In this document: positions 42,230-51,196 of the stretch, one piece after another | Layout: each line of letters opens with the position of its first letter | Position numbering within the stretch: the first letter of the stretch is position 1 | From: Acidimicrobiales bacterium | GTDB taxonomy: Bacteria > Actinomycetota > Acidimicrobiia > Acidimicrobiales > DATDAH01 | Reading direction: 5' to 3' | Assembly (NCBI GenBank): GCA_016794585.1 | Contig: JAEUJM010000010.1 | Location: forward strand, 1 to 62,890 | DNA: 62,890 bases | Notes under the pieces: model-generated | Told to the model about the DNA's origin: nothing | Seen by the model: only the letters and a program-made list of their open reading frames with translations | The model's database searches: none | Position numbers and translations under genes: made by a program

Positions 42230-44026
42230 CTAGAGGTACTTCGGCTCGATGGCGAAGAGGTCGGCGGCGCCCGCCGTCACCGGCGCCACGAGGCCGAGGG
42301 CCTCGGGCAGGATCTGCTCCGCGTAGAACCGGGCGGTGGTCACCTTGGCCCGCAGGAACTCGCCATCGCCGTCACCGGCCTCGAGCAGGGCGTTCGCGGA
42401 AAGGGCCTGGCGGGCCATCACCCAGCCACCCGCGACCACGCCGAACAGCCGCAGGTAGGGGGTGGCACCGGCGAGGGCCTGGTTGGGGTCCCCGGCGCCG
42501 TGGGTGAGGATCCACATCGTGGCGTTCTCGAGGGCGTCGGTGGCCTCGTGCAGGTGGTGGCGGATCGACGCCAGCTCGTCGCCGCCCGCGGCGAGATCGC
42601 CGTCGAGGGCCCGGACCCCCGAGATGAAGTCGGCCATGACCCCACCGGCGCGCATGGGCAGCTTGCGACCCACGAGGTCCATGCCCTGGATGCCGTTCGT
42701 GCCCTCGTAGATGGGCGGGATACGGGCGTCGCGGAAGTGCTGGGCGACCCCGGTCTCCTCGATGTAGCCCATGCCGCCGTACACCTGGATGGCCAGGGAG
42801 GTCATCTCGACGCCGAGGTCGGTGGACCAGCCCTTGGCGATGGGGATGAGGAGGTCGGCGAGCTCGCGGCTGGCCTCGCGGCCCGCCTCGTCGGGATCGT
42901 GTGCAGCCCGGTCCATGGCTTCCGCAGTGAGGTAGAGCAGCCCGCGCATGGCCTCGATGTTCGCCTTCTGGGTGAGCAGCATCCGGCGCACGTCCGCGTG
43001 CTCGATGATGAGCGAGCTCTCGCCGGCGGGGGCGCCGATGGCCCGGCCCTGGCGCCGCTCCTGGGCGTAGGCCCGGGCGTCCTGGTACGCCCGCTCGGCG
43101 AGGGCGAGGCCCTCGAGGCCCACCGAGAGGCGGGCGTTGTTCATCATCGTGAACATGTACCGCATGCCCTGGTTCTCTTCGCCGATGAGGTAGCCGACGG
43201 CGCCCTCACCCTTGTCGCCGTAGCTCAGGACGCAGGTGGGGCTGGCCTTGATGCCCATCTTGTGCTCGATGGAGGCGCACACGACGTCGTTGCGCTCACC
43301 GAGGGAGCCGTCCTCGTTCACCAGGAACTTCGGCACGATGAAGCACGAGATGCCCTTGGTGCCCGGAGGGGCGTCCGGCGTGCGGGCGAGGACGAGGTGG
43401 ATGATGTTCTCGGCCATGTCGTGCTCGCCGAAGGTGATGAAGATCTTCGTGCCGGTGATGCGCCAGGTGCCGTCGCCGGCGGGAACGGCCTTCGTGCGCA
43501 GGGCGCCGACGTCCGAGCCGGCCTCGGGCTCGGTCAGGTTCATGGTGCCGGTCCACTCCCCCAGCACCATCTTGGGCAGGAAGATCTCGCGCTGGGTCTC
43601 GTCGGCGTGGTGGGCGAGCATGTCGATGGCGCCCTGCGTGAGCAGCGGGCCCATCGAGAACGCCATCGAGGCCGAGGCCAGCATCTCCTGGAGGGCCGTG
43701 GCGACGAGCCACGGGAAGCCGCCCCCGCCGTAGGCCGGGTCGAACGGCACGCCACCCCAACCCGCCTCGACGTAGCGGGCGTAGGCCTCCTTGAACCCGG
43801 TCGGCGTCTGCACCTCGCCGTCGTGCCAGGTGCTCCCCTCGACGTCGCCGACGCGGTTGAGGGGCCCGACGACGTCGTTCATGAAGCGAGCCGCCTCGTC
43901 GACCACCCCCCGGACCATGTTGACGTCGGCGTGGGCGAAGGCCTCGAAGCCGGAGAGGGCGGACAGGTCGGCGACGTGCTCGAGGGCGAACTCGATGTCG
44001 CGTACGGGTGCGGAGTACTCAGCCAC
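42230..44026 (-). CDS. Acyl-CoA dehydrogenase, long form with C-terminal extension
   Basis: 598 residues from GTG 44026. The FAD-binding core is marked by LTEPEAGSDVGALRT, WRITGTKIFITFGEHD and the catalytic base Glu in IPPIYEGTNGIQ. The extra C-terminal domain and 600-residue length match the DmdC-like (AcdX) group, which includes 3-methylmercaptopropionyl-CoA and other short- or modified-acyl dehydrogenases. It introduces a double bond in acyl-CoA during beta-oxidation. It is divergent from the DUF1800 gene. No beta-oxidation operon partners are adjacent. Confidence 0.93.
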   Translation of the reverse strand: MAEYSAPVRDIEFALEHVADLSALSGFEAFAHADVNMVRGVVDEAARFMNDVVGPLNRVGDVEGSTWHDGEVQTPTGFKEAYARYVEAGWGGVPFDPAYGGGGFPWLVATALQEMLASASMAFSMGPLLTQGAIDMLAHHADETQREIFLPKMVLGEWTGTMNLTEPEAGSDVGALRTKAVPAGDGTWRITGTKIFITFGEHDMAENIIHLVLARTPDAPPGTKGISCFIVPKFLVNEDGSLGERNDVVCASIEHKMGIKASPTCVLSYGDKGEGAVGYLIGEENQGMRYMFTMMNNARLSVGLEGLALAERAYQDARAYAQERRQGRAIGAPAGESSLIIEHADVRRMLLTQKANIEAMRGLLYLTAEAMDRAAHDPDEAGREASRELADLLIPIAKGWSTDLGVEMTSLAIQVYGGMGYIEETGVAQHFRDARIPPIYEGTNGIQGMDLVGRKLPMRAGGVMADFISGVRALDGDLAAGGDELASIRHHLHEATDALENATMWILTHGAGDPNQALAGATPYLRLFGVVAGGWVMARQALSANALLEAGDGDGEFLRAKVTTARFYAEQILPEALGLVAPVTAGAADLFAIEPKYL

Positions 44027-44142
44027 GATCCGAGGCTACGCGGCGTCCGGCGCGTCCCCAAAGGCGACTCGGATCCTCGTTCAGTGCGAGCGCGTAGGCC
44101 GAAAGGCCTAAACCACCTTGGGGGTTGGTCGATACTCCGTGG

Positions 44143-46341
44143 ATGGCGGGCCGGACGACCACGACGGTGAGCCGGCGCGCGGTGCTCGCCGGCGGGGCGG
44201 CGCTGACCGCCGTGGGGGCGCTCGAGCTCGCCGGCGCCCCGAACGCCGGGGCGGCGGGGGCACGCCGGTCCCGCAGGGCGACCGCCGTCGCCGCCCCGGC
44301 ACCACTCGAGCTGGCCCCGGTGATCGAGAGCACCACGCCCGGCCGATCCTTCGAGCAGCACCTCATCAGCCGGGCCACGTTCGGGTGGACGCCGGCGCTC
44401 GAGGCCGAGGTACGGGGCAGGGGCTGGACGGCCTGGCTCGACGAGCAGCTCGCCCCGTCGACCATCGACGATGGGGCGATCACCGCGGTGCTCGCCGGCT
44501 ACCGCACCCTCCAGAACACCAACCAGGCCAACCACGTGATCGCCGACACCGAGGAGGACGGCCGACGCCTCCTGCGTCGGGAGCTTGCGCACTCCACCTT
44601 CCTGCGTGCCCTGCACAGCCGGAAACAGCTCTACGAGGTGATGGTCGACTTCTGGACCAACCACTTCAACGTGTTCCTTTACGACACCGCGTACGAGCAC
44701 CTCCAGGTGGTCGACAACCGGTCCGTGGCGAGGGCACACGCGCTCGGCCGCTTCGCCGACCTCCTCTCGGCCAGCGCCCACAGCCCGGCCATGCTCGTCT
44801 ACCTCAACAACGCCCGGAGCAACGCCAACTCGGCCGACGGCGTGAACGAGAACTACGGGCGCGAGGTCCTCGAGCTGCACACGCTCGGGATCATCGACGG
44901 CGAGCACGTGTACACCGAGGCCGACGTGGTGGGGGTGGCGAAGGTGCTGTCGGGCTGGTCGGTGAACATCACCGACGACCTCGACATCTTCCGCTTCCGC
45001 TCGACCTGGCACCACACCGGTGCCATCTCGCTGCTGGGGGGCCAGTGGTCGTGCCCGGCCCACAGCGCCGCCAACGGCCAGCAGTACGGCGAGTCCCTGC
45101 TCGACTTCCTCGCCCACCACGAGAGCACCGCGCGCTACCTCTCGTGGAAGCTGGTGAAGCGCTTCGTGAGCGACGACCCGCCGCCCGCGCTCGTCGACGC
45201 GCTCGCCGGCGTCTACCTGGCCAACGACACCCGGATCGCGCCCGTGCTGCGCCACCTCTTCCACTCCGACGAGTTCGCGGCCGCCGCGGGGCTCAAGCTC
45301 CGGCGCGGGTTCGAGATCCTGGCCGCCACCTGCCGTGTGATCGACGCGCAGGTCGATCCCGACCCCCTCGGCGACGTCTCCGAGGGCCTCCACGGTGAAG
45401 GGTGGGGCGCGTTGTTCCGCCTCGGACAGCCGTTGTTCGGGCACCGCAACCCCGACGGCTTCAGCGACGACGGGGCGGACTGGCTCAGCGCCGACGGGCT
45501 GCTGCGCCGCTGGGACATCTGCGGCTCGATCGCCAACAACTGGTACGAGCCCGACCTGACCGCCGACCCCCTCGCCCTCGTCCCGAGCCCGCCGCCGCCG
45601 ACCGCGGGAACGCTGCTCGACGCCATGGCGGTGCGCATCCTCGGCGAGGTCGGCGCACCGCATGCGCACGGCTTCACCGACGTGGCGGCGACCGCCTGGT
45701 ACGGGCCCGCCCTCGACTGGGCCCGTGACGCCGGCATCGTCACCGCCTACACCGACGGCAGCTTCCACCCGAAGAACTCGGTGAAGCGCTCGCAGATCGT
45801 GGAGATGATCTGGCGGGCGGAGGGCAGCCCGACCGGGGCCCCACCCCACGGCTTCACCGACGTGCCCCCGACCGCTCCGTACGGGCCGGCGTTGCGTTGG
45901 GCCAAGGCGCAGGGGATCGTCGAGGCCTACCCCGACGGCACCTTCCGACCGAAGCGGGCGGCGAGCCGCGCCCAGGTGGTGATGATGCTCTGGAGCGCCG
46001 AGGGCGAGCCGGGTGGGTCCCCCCGCAACACCTACACCGACGTCGCCAACAAGGCGTGGTACCGCCCCGGAGTGGACTGGGCCGCAGCCCAGGGGCTCAT
46101 CGGCGCCTATCCCGGGAACACGTTCCGCCCGGAGAAGGAGATCACCCGATCGTCGGCGGTCTCGATGCTCTACGACCTGCACCACGTCCCCGTCAGCCCC
46201 CTGAGCCCCAACGAGCGGTCCGCCCTGCTCACCTACCTCGGCGGCAACGCCAACCAGGTGACCCACGACTGGTTCCTCGAGTGGAAGACCGGCGACCTCG
46301 TCGCCCTGCTGCTCGCGACCCCGGCCTTCCAGCACCGATGA
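44143..46341 (+). CDS. Tat-exported DUF1800 protein with three inserted SLH repeats
   Basis: 732 residues from ATG 44143 (a TTG at 44125 would add six). A twin-arginine signal (TVSRRAVLAGGAALTAVGAL) opens it. DUF1800 covers about residues 60-490, with YEVMVDFWTNHFNVF and NENYGREVLELHTLG. Three SLH repeats follow (about 506-560, 563-620, 625-680), each with HGFTDV/YTDV and YPDGTFRP-like signatures. The closing DUF1800 motif (TGDLVALLLATPAFQ) comes after them, so the repeats sit inside the DUF1800 unit. SLH repeats anchor proteins to pyruvylated wall polymers. Its stop overlaps the next ATG. Confidence 0.87.
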   Translation: MAGRTTTTVSRRAVLAGGAALTAVGALELAGAPNAGAAGARRSRRATAVAAPAPLELAPVIESTTPGRSFEQHLISRATFGWTPALEAEVRGRGWTAWLDEQLAPSTIDDGAITAVLAGYRTLQNTNQANHVIADTEEDGRRLLRRELAHSTFLRALHSRKQLYEVMVDFWTNHFNVFLYDTAYEHLQVVDNRSVARAHALGRFADLLSASAHSPAMLVYLNNARSNANSADGVNENYGREVLELHTLGIIDGEHVYTEADVVGVAKVLSGWSVNITDDLDIFRFRSTWHHTGAISLLGGQWSCPAHSAANGQQYGESLLDFLAHHESTARYLSWKLVKRFVSDDPPPALVDALAGVYLANDTRIAPVLRHLFHSDEFAAAAGLKLRRGFEILAATCRVIDAQVDPDPLGDVSEGLHGEGWGALFRLGQPLFGHRNPDGFSDDGADWLSADGLLRRWDICGSIANNWYEPDLTADPLALVPSPPPPTAGTLLDAMAVRILGEVGAPHAHGFTDVAATAWYGPALDWARDAGIVTAYTDGSFHPKNSVKRSQIVEMIWRAEGSPTGAPPHGFTDVPPTAPYGPALRWAKAQGIVEAYPDGTFRPKRAASRAQVVMMLWSAEGEPGGSPRNTYTDVANKAWYRPGVDWAAAQGLIGAYPGNTFRPEKEITRSSAVSMLYDLHHVPVSPLSPNERSALLTYLGGNANQVTHDWFLEWKTGDLVALLLATPAFQHR

Positions 46342-47669
46342 CCTCCACCCCGAGCCCCCCACCCCGCGGCCTCAGCCGCCGCCGGTTCCTGGCCGGTGCC
46401 GGCGCCGCGGGCGCCGCCGGCCTCGTCCTGCCCTCGGTGTCTCCCCGGCTCGCCTTCGCCTCCCCGGAGAACCCGGCGAGCGGCGACGTGCTGGTCGCCA
46501 TCTTCCTGCGCGGCGGCGCCGACGGGCTGTCGCTCGTGCCGCCCTTCAGCGACACGACCGGCTATCAGGCCCTGCGGGGGGCAGGCACCTCCAACGACGT
46601 CGCCGTGCCCCCGCCCAACCCCGGGGACGTCGCCAACACCGCCATCGATCTCGGCGTGGTGCACGCCGGCCACCACTTCGGCCTGCACCCAGCGGCAACG
46701 GGCCTGAAGTCGATCTGGGACGCCGGCCACCTCGCCATCGTCCACGCGGTCGGTCTCCCCGAGGCCGAGAGCGACACCCGGAGCCACTTCGACGCCGAGA
46801 CCTACTGGGAGCGGGCGAGCGCGAACACCGGCATCGAGACCGGCTGGATCGGGCGCCACCTCGTGAGCTCGGGGTCCTCGGACGGCATCCCGGGCATCGG
46901 CTACGACACCGGCGGGGTGCCCATGAGCCTCCGGGGCGAGCCCGGTGCCATGGGCATGCGCTCGATCGCCGACTTCCACGTCGAGGGCTTCGCCGACGCC
47001 GACCTCTGCCAGACGGCGCTCGCGGGGCTCTACCCCGACGCGACCGGCAGGGTGCTGACCCAGCAGGGCCACGACACCCTCGCCGCCGTCGACCGAGTCG
47101 CGGCGGCCGACCCCGGGCAGTACGACGACAACGCCGGCCTGTACCCCACCACCCGTCCCGCCCGGGAGCTGGCCCAGGCCCTGCGCGAGGTCGCACAGCT
47201 CATCCGAGCCGGCATCGGCCTCCGGGCCGTGTGCCTCGACCTTCCCGGCTGGGACCTCCACGACGACATGGGGCCCGTGAACAGCGCCCAGGGCACGCAG
47301 CGGCTGCTGGTCAAGGCGCTGTCCGACTCGCTCTACGCCTTCCACCAGGATCTCGGCCCCCTGATGGATGAGGTCACGGTGGTCACCATGACCGAGTTCG
47401 GCCGCACCATCGCCTGCAACGGCAGCGGCGGCACCGACCACGGCCGGGGCACGGCCCTCCTCGTGATGAGCGGCCACGCCAACCAGGGCATCCACGGCGA
47501 CTACCCCGCCGGCCCCCTCGCCGACGGCCCCGAGGACGACCTCACCGTGGCCAACGACTACCGGGCGGTGATGGCCGAGGTCTGCACGAAGCGGCTCGGC
47601 AACCCGCAGTTGGACCAGATCTTCCCCGGGTACGCCCACACCGGCGACCTCGGCGTGGTCGACGCCTGA
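46338..47669 (+). CDS. Tat-exported DUF1501 protein
   Basis: 443 residues from ATG 46338, overlapping the previous stop (ATGA). A twin-arginine signal (SRRRFLAGAGAAGAAGLVLP) opens it. DUF1501 features are VAIFLRGGADGLSLVPP near 50, HPAATGLKSIWDAGHLAIVH, SDTRSHFDAETYWE, and the late EFGRTIACNGSGGTDHGRGT. The fold belongs to the alkaline-phosphatase/sulfatase clan, with Asp and His residues placed to bind metals. DUF1800/DUF1501 pairs are found together in many bacteria and their enzymatic role is unknown. Both are predicted to be exported folded. Confidence 0.9.
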   Translation: MTSTPSPPPRGLSRRRFLAGAGAAGAAGLVLPSVSPRLAFASPENPASGDVLVAIFLRGGADGLSLVPPFSDTTGYQALRGAGTSNDVAVPPPNPGDVANTAIDLGVVHAGHHFGLHPAATGLKSIWDAGHLAIVHAVGLPEAESDTRSHFDAETYWERASANTGIETGWIGRHLVSSGSSDGIPGIGYDTGGVPMSLRGEPGAMGMRSIADFHVEGFADADLCQTALAGLYPDATGRVLTQQGHDTLAAVDRVAAADPGQYDDNAGLYPTTRPARELAQALREVAQLIRAGIGLRAVCLDLPGWDLHDDMGPVNSAQGTQRLLVKALSDSLYAFHQDLGPLMDEVTVVTMTEFGRTIACNGSGGTDHGRGTALLVMSGHANQGIHGDYPAGPLADGPEDDLTVANDYRAVMAEVCTKRLGNPQLDQIFPGYAHTGDLGVVDA

Positions 47670-47713
47670 CACCGCCCCACCAGACCGAGTAGCCGGACGT
47701 CGATCAGCACGGC

Positions 47714-47739
47714 CCGACGGCCAGCGGACGGCCCGTCGG
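47714..47739. terminator. Hairpin between convergent DUF1501 and transporter genes
   Basis: CCGACGG (47714-47720) and CCGTCGG (47733-47739) form a 7-bp perfect stem with a 12-base loop, between the two stops. It could serve both strands. Confidence 0.45.
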
Positions 47740-47749
47740 CAAGGCGTGC

Positions 47750-48613
47750 TCAGGCGACGGCGATGAGCACGACCGCGAAGGCGGCGATGGCCAGGCCCAC
47801 CGCCTGTACGCGGGTGACCCGCTCCCCCAGCACGACCCGGGCGAGCACGAGGGTGCTCGCCGGGTAGAGCGACCCGATCACCGACACGAGCACGAGCAGG
47901 CCGCTGTCGAAGGCCAGGACGAGCAGGGCGTTCGCGCCCATGTCGAACACGCCGCACGCGGCGATGAGCCGCATCGAGCCCGGCCCGGGCCGCAACTCGG
48001 TGCGGGTGACCAGTGCGAGCACCAGGAGGAACGGCACCGAGGCGGCCCGGGCACCGGCGAGGGGCCAGAGCCCTGCTTCCCCCGACACCTGGTCGAGGAG
48101 CAGGAAGAGGCACCCGAAGAGCGCACCCGAGAGCAGGCCCAACAGCACCGTGGTGCGGGGCGAGACGCCGGGCGCCTGCAGGTCGAGCTCGGTGTCGTCC
48201 GGTGCCGGCGGCCCGTGCTGGCTGACGAGGCCGATGGCGGCCAGGGCCACCACCACGCCGACGAGTGCGAGCGGGGCCGGCTCCTCCCCGGTCGCCAGGC
48301 CGACCACCACCGGGATGGAGGCCGCGGACAGCGCCGAGACCGGAGCGACCACGCTCATGGCCCCGGACCCCATCGCCTTGTAGAAGACGAGCAGTGCGAG
48401 GGCCCCGGCCACGCCGGCCGCGGCCCCGAGCCCGATCGCTCCCGCCTGGGCCGTCCCGCCCACGAGGGGGATGAGCACCACCAGGAGCAGGGCGCCGATG
48501 GCCTGTGCGAGCAGGGTCACCCGGATCACGGGTGCGTGGCGGGCCGCCAGACCGCCGAAGAAGTCGCCGGCGCCGTAGCTGGTGGCGGCGAGGAGCGCGA
48601 GGAGGATGCCCAT
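47750..48613 (-). CDS. EamA/DMT-superfamily transporter
   Basis: 287 residues from ATG 48613. Ten hydrophobic segments form two EamA units. The first opens with LLALLAATSYGAGDFFGGLA and includes VVAPVSALSAASIPVVVGL; the second includes GVFDMGANALLVLAF and VSVIGSLYPASTLVLARVVLGE. Proteins of this superfamily export or import amino acids, nucleosides or other small metabolites. Nothing points to a particular substrate. It is divergent from the NTF2-like gene with about 50 bases between starts. Confidence 0.87.
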   Translation of the reverse strand: MGILLALLAATSYGAGDFFGGLAARHAPVIRVTLLAQAIGALLLVVLIPLVGGTAQAGAIGLGAAAGVAGALALLVFYKAMGSGAMSVVAPVSALSAASIPVVVGLATGEEPAPLALVGVVVALAAIGLVSQHGPPAPDDTELDLQAPGVSPRTTVLLGLLSGALFGCLFLLLDQVSGEAGLWPLAGARAASVPFLLVLALVTRTELRPGPGSMRLIAACGVFDMGANALLVLAFDSGLLVLVSVIGSLYPASTLVLARVVLGERVTRVQAVGLAIAAFAVVLIAVA

Positions 48614-48661
48614 GGGAGCCGTCAGTCTGCCGCGGCGGCCCCGCCGATCTACGGTCTGCTC

Positions 48662-49126
48662 GTGACCGACCACGCCGAGGACCGCACCGCCGATCACCTG
48701 GCCATCGAGCGTCTGCTGTTCACCTACGCCCGGCGCATCGATGCCGGCGACTTCGCCGGTGTGGGCGAGCTGTTCGCCGACGGCACCATCGCCACCGAGG
48801 ACGGCACGGCAATTGCGACGGGCGCCGCCGCGGTCGAGGCGCTCTACGTGGCCACCACCCGCCGCTACGACGACGACGGCACGCCCCACACCAAGCACGT
48901 CACCACCAATGCTGTCGTCGACGTCGAACCCTCTGGCGACCGCGCCGAGTGCCACTCGTACTTCACCGTGTTCCAGGGGCTCGCCGACTTCCCGCTGCAG
49001 GCCATCATCAGCGGGCGCTACCACGACACGTTCGTGCGGGTGGACGGCACGTGGCGCTTCGCCGAGCGCCGCATGGTGCCCGAGCTCTACGGCGACCTCA
49101 GCCGCCACCTGCTCATCGAGCTCTGA
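48662..49126 (+). CDS. SnoaL/NTF2-like protein
   Basis: 154 residues from GTG 48662. The cone-shaped NTF2 fold is indicated by the N-terminal helices (ADHLAIERLLFTYARRIDAGDF), the conserved ELFADGTI turn and the long beta strands at the C-terminus (YHDTFVRVDGTWRFAERRM). Members include dehydratases, cyclases and hydroxylation-related proteins of polyketide and aromatic pathways, and many of no known function. No catalytic residue set is recognisable. It is followed closely by the metallo-beta-lactamase-fold gene on the same strand. Confidence 0.85.
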   Translation: MTDHAEDRTADHLAIERLLFTYARRIDAGDFAGVGELFADGTIATEDGTAIATGAAAVEALYVATTRRYDDDGTPHTKHVTTNAVVDVEPSGDRAECHSYFTVFQGLADFPLQAIISGRYHDTFVRVDGTWRFAERRMVPELYGDLSRHLLIEL

Positions 49127-49182
49127 ACGCGGGCGCCGGGCCGGAGCGCCGAGCGCCGGCCGACCACCCGTAAGGTGGCCGC

Positions 49183-50001
49183 GTGACCGGGCTGACCACC
49201 CTTGCCCCCGGCGTGCTCGCCTGGCTCGACCCGAGCCCCGCCCCGGGGCACCCCAACGCCGGCGTGGTCGTGGACGAAGACGGCGTCACGGTGATCGACA
49301 CCCTGTGCGTCCCGTCCCAGTGGGAGCCGTTCGGCGACGCCGTCGACGGCTTGGGACGCCCGGTGCGTCGCGTGGTGCTCACCAGCAGCCACATCCCCTT
49401 CGCCGGCGGCACCTCGCGCTTCTGGCGGGCCGCCATCTACGGCACCGCCCAGACGAGCGCCCACCTCGACCAGCCACCCAACGTCGACGCCTATCGCCGG
49501 CTGTTCCCTTCGGTGGCGTCCGAATTCGACGACGAGCTCCGCACCCGCCCGGTCAGCCACGTCGTGGCCGAGGCGACCTACGTGAGCGGCGCGGTGATGG
49601 CGGTCCCGCTCGCCGGGCAGATGGACGAGAACCTCGTCGCCGTCGTGCCCGGGGCCGGCGTGGTGTTCGCCGGGGCGCTGGCCAGCTTCGGGGTCACGCC
49701 GGTGGCGTTCCAGGGGGACCCGGTGGCGTGGGCCGACAGCCTCGCCCAGGTGGTCGAGCTCGGCGACGTCATCGTGCCCGGCCACGGGCCCGTCGGGGGC
49801 GCGGACGACGTGCTCGCCCTCCAGGCCTACCTGTGGTCGTGCGCCGAGGCCGACGGCGACCCCGGCGCCATCCCGAGCGGGCCGTGGGACCGCTGGGCGG
49901 GACGGGAGTGGGACGAGGTCAACGTCGAACGGGCCGCGATGCTCGCCGCCGGCGACTCCGGGGTGCCCCCCAGCCTGCTCCGGCGACTCGACCTGCCCTG
50001 A
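49183..50001 (+). CDS. Metallo-beta-lactamase-fold protein with degenerate metal site
   Basis: 272 residues from GTG 49183. The fold is seen in the strand pattern NAGVVVDEDGVTVIDTL and the late VPGHGPVGG motif. The signature metal box THxHxDHxGG reads TSSHIPFAGG here: the first His is Ser, the Asp is Pro and the third His is Phe. Only one of the four early ligands remains, so a normal two-metal hydrolase site is unlikely. The protein may be a non-catalytic binding protein or use another site. It follows the NTF2-like gene by about 56 bases. Confidence 0.8.
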   Translation: MTGLTTLAPGVLAWLDPSPAPGHPNAGVVVDEDGVTVIDTLCVPSQWEPFGDAVDGLGRPVRRVVLTSSHIPFAGGTSRFWRAAIYGTAQTSAHLDQPPNVDAYRRLFPSVASEFDDELRTRPVSHVVAEATYVSGAVMAVPLAGQMDENLVAVVPGAGVVFAGALASFGVTPVAFQGDPVAWADSLAQVVELGDVIVPGHGPVGGADDVLALQAYLWSCAEADGDPGAIPSGPWDRWAGREWDEVNVERAAMLAAGDSGVPPSLLRRLDLP

Positions 50002-50013
50002 GGCCGAGCCGAC

Positions 50014-51165
50014 TCAGGGGTCGAGCTGGTGGCGCTGGAAGAACTCCCACGCCAGCTCGGTGGCGCTGATGTCCATCGTGGTGGTCCCGGCCACCGACGC
50101 CAGCCCGCCGGCCGAGGTGTCCGCCTGCGTCGCGGCATCTCCGTCGAACAGCGGGGTCCCCGGCCAGCTGTGCCCTCCGCCCTCCACCACGAACAGGACG
50201 ACCTCTGCGCCGCCCTCGCAGTCCGGCCACGCACGCCGCACCACCTCGTCGGAGACACGCTCCTCGTCGGGCTCAACGGCGCAGCCGTTGCGCTCGGCCC
50301 ATTGGGCGAGGGCGTCGTCGACCGGGGGGAACGCGATGCTCGAGATCTGGCTCTCCTGCTCCTCGGGGTCCGCCTCGGACGCGTCCAGGGGGTTCGAGGA
50401 GAGGAAGCCCCGGATGGGTCCGCCGAGCCCACCGTCGTAGGGCAGGACGTTGTCGGCGGTGCCGTAGACGGCCTGGTACGACACGGGCGGGCCTTCCTCG
50501 CAGCCATCGAGGAAGGTGACGCCGGCCACCGGGGCGACAGCGGCGAACACGTCGGGAAGACGACAGGCCAGCGCCGACGACATCAGGCCGCCGTTCGAGA
50601 TGCCGGTGGCGTACACCCTCGACGTGTCGACGCAGAGATCCTCTCCCACTTGGATCACGAGCTCGCGGAGGAACGAGACGTCATCGGTGGCGACCCCCGC
50701 GGAGATGAAGTTCCAGAAGGGGATGTCGCCGAGGCCCTGGGGCGTCACCACGAGGAAGCCCTCGTCGTCGGCGAGGGGCTCCATGCCCGTCACGGCCGCT
50801 TCCATGTCGTCGGACATCGTGAGGCCGTGGATGTCGAGCACGAGCGGTGCCGGCGTGGTCGGCTCGTAGCCGTCGGGCACGAACCGGCGGTACTCCCGGT
50901 CGACCCCGCCGAAGGCCAGACGCTCCCGGGACAGGCCGGCGGCGACCCGTTCCGCATCCGCCTGGCACCCCGCAGAGGGCACCGCCGCTCCCTCACCGAT
51001 GGACGAGGAGGTGGTGGCGGCCGGGGCCGCCTCGGCCGACCGCTCCGCCTGGTCGTCGGCGGCGCTGCACGCGCCGAGGGCCAGCGCCCCGACCGCCAGT
51101 AGCCCGACCAGGCAGCGACGGCGACGGCAATCGCCTCGGCCGGGGCGCTCGGGGGTCGGGATCAT
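50014..51165 (-). CDS. Lipoprotein esterase of the PHB-depolymerase/feruloyl-esterase type
   Basis: 383 residues from ATG 51165. A signal peptide ends in the lipobox LALGACS, with the lipidated Cys33. The alpha/beta-hydrolase core has the nucleophile in TGISNGGLMSSALAC, the acid in YGTADNVLPYDGG and the His in EGGGHSWPG. An oxyanion-type HGLT turn is seen near 115. The family covers polyhydroxybutyrate depolymerases and acetylxylan/feruloyl esterases. It is probably displayed at the outer face of the membrane, lipidated by Lgt encoded at 41331. Specificity is unknown. Confidence 0.87.
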   Translation of the reverse strand: MIPTPERPGRGDCRRRRCLVGLLAVGALALGACSAADDQAERSAEAAPAATTSSSIGEGAAVPSAGCQADAERVAAGLSRERLAFGGVDREYRRFVPDGYEPTTPAPLVLDIHGLTMSDDMEAAVTGMEPLADDEGFLVVTPQGLGDIPFWNFISAGVATDDVSFLRELVIQVGEDLCVDTSRVYATGISNGGLMSSALACRLPDVFAAVAPVAGVTFLDGCEEGPPVSYQAVYGTADNVLPYDGGLGGPIRGFLSSNPLDASEADPEEQESQISSIAFPPVDDALAQWAERNGCAVEPDEERVSDEVVRRAWPDCEGGAEVVLFVVEGGGHSWPGTPLFDGDAATQADTSAGGLASVAGTTTMDISATELAWEFFQRHQLDP

Positions 51166-51196
51166 CGGGCGAGTGTAGGGGCGGGGCGACGAGTCC

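Noticed and set aside
43879..46362. Long - strand open frame of 827 codons
   Set aside because: Shadow of the DUF1800/SLH gene, whose own frame carries a Tat signal and domain motifs.
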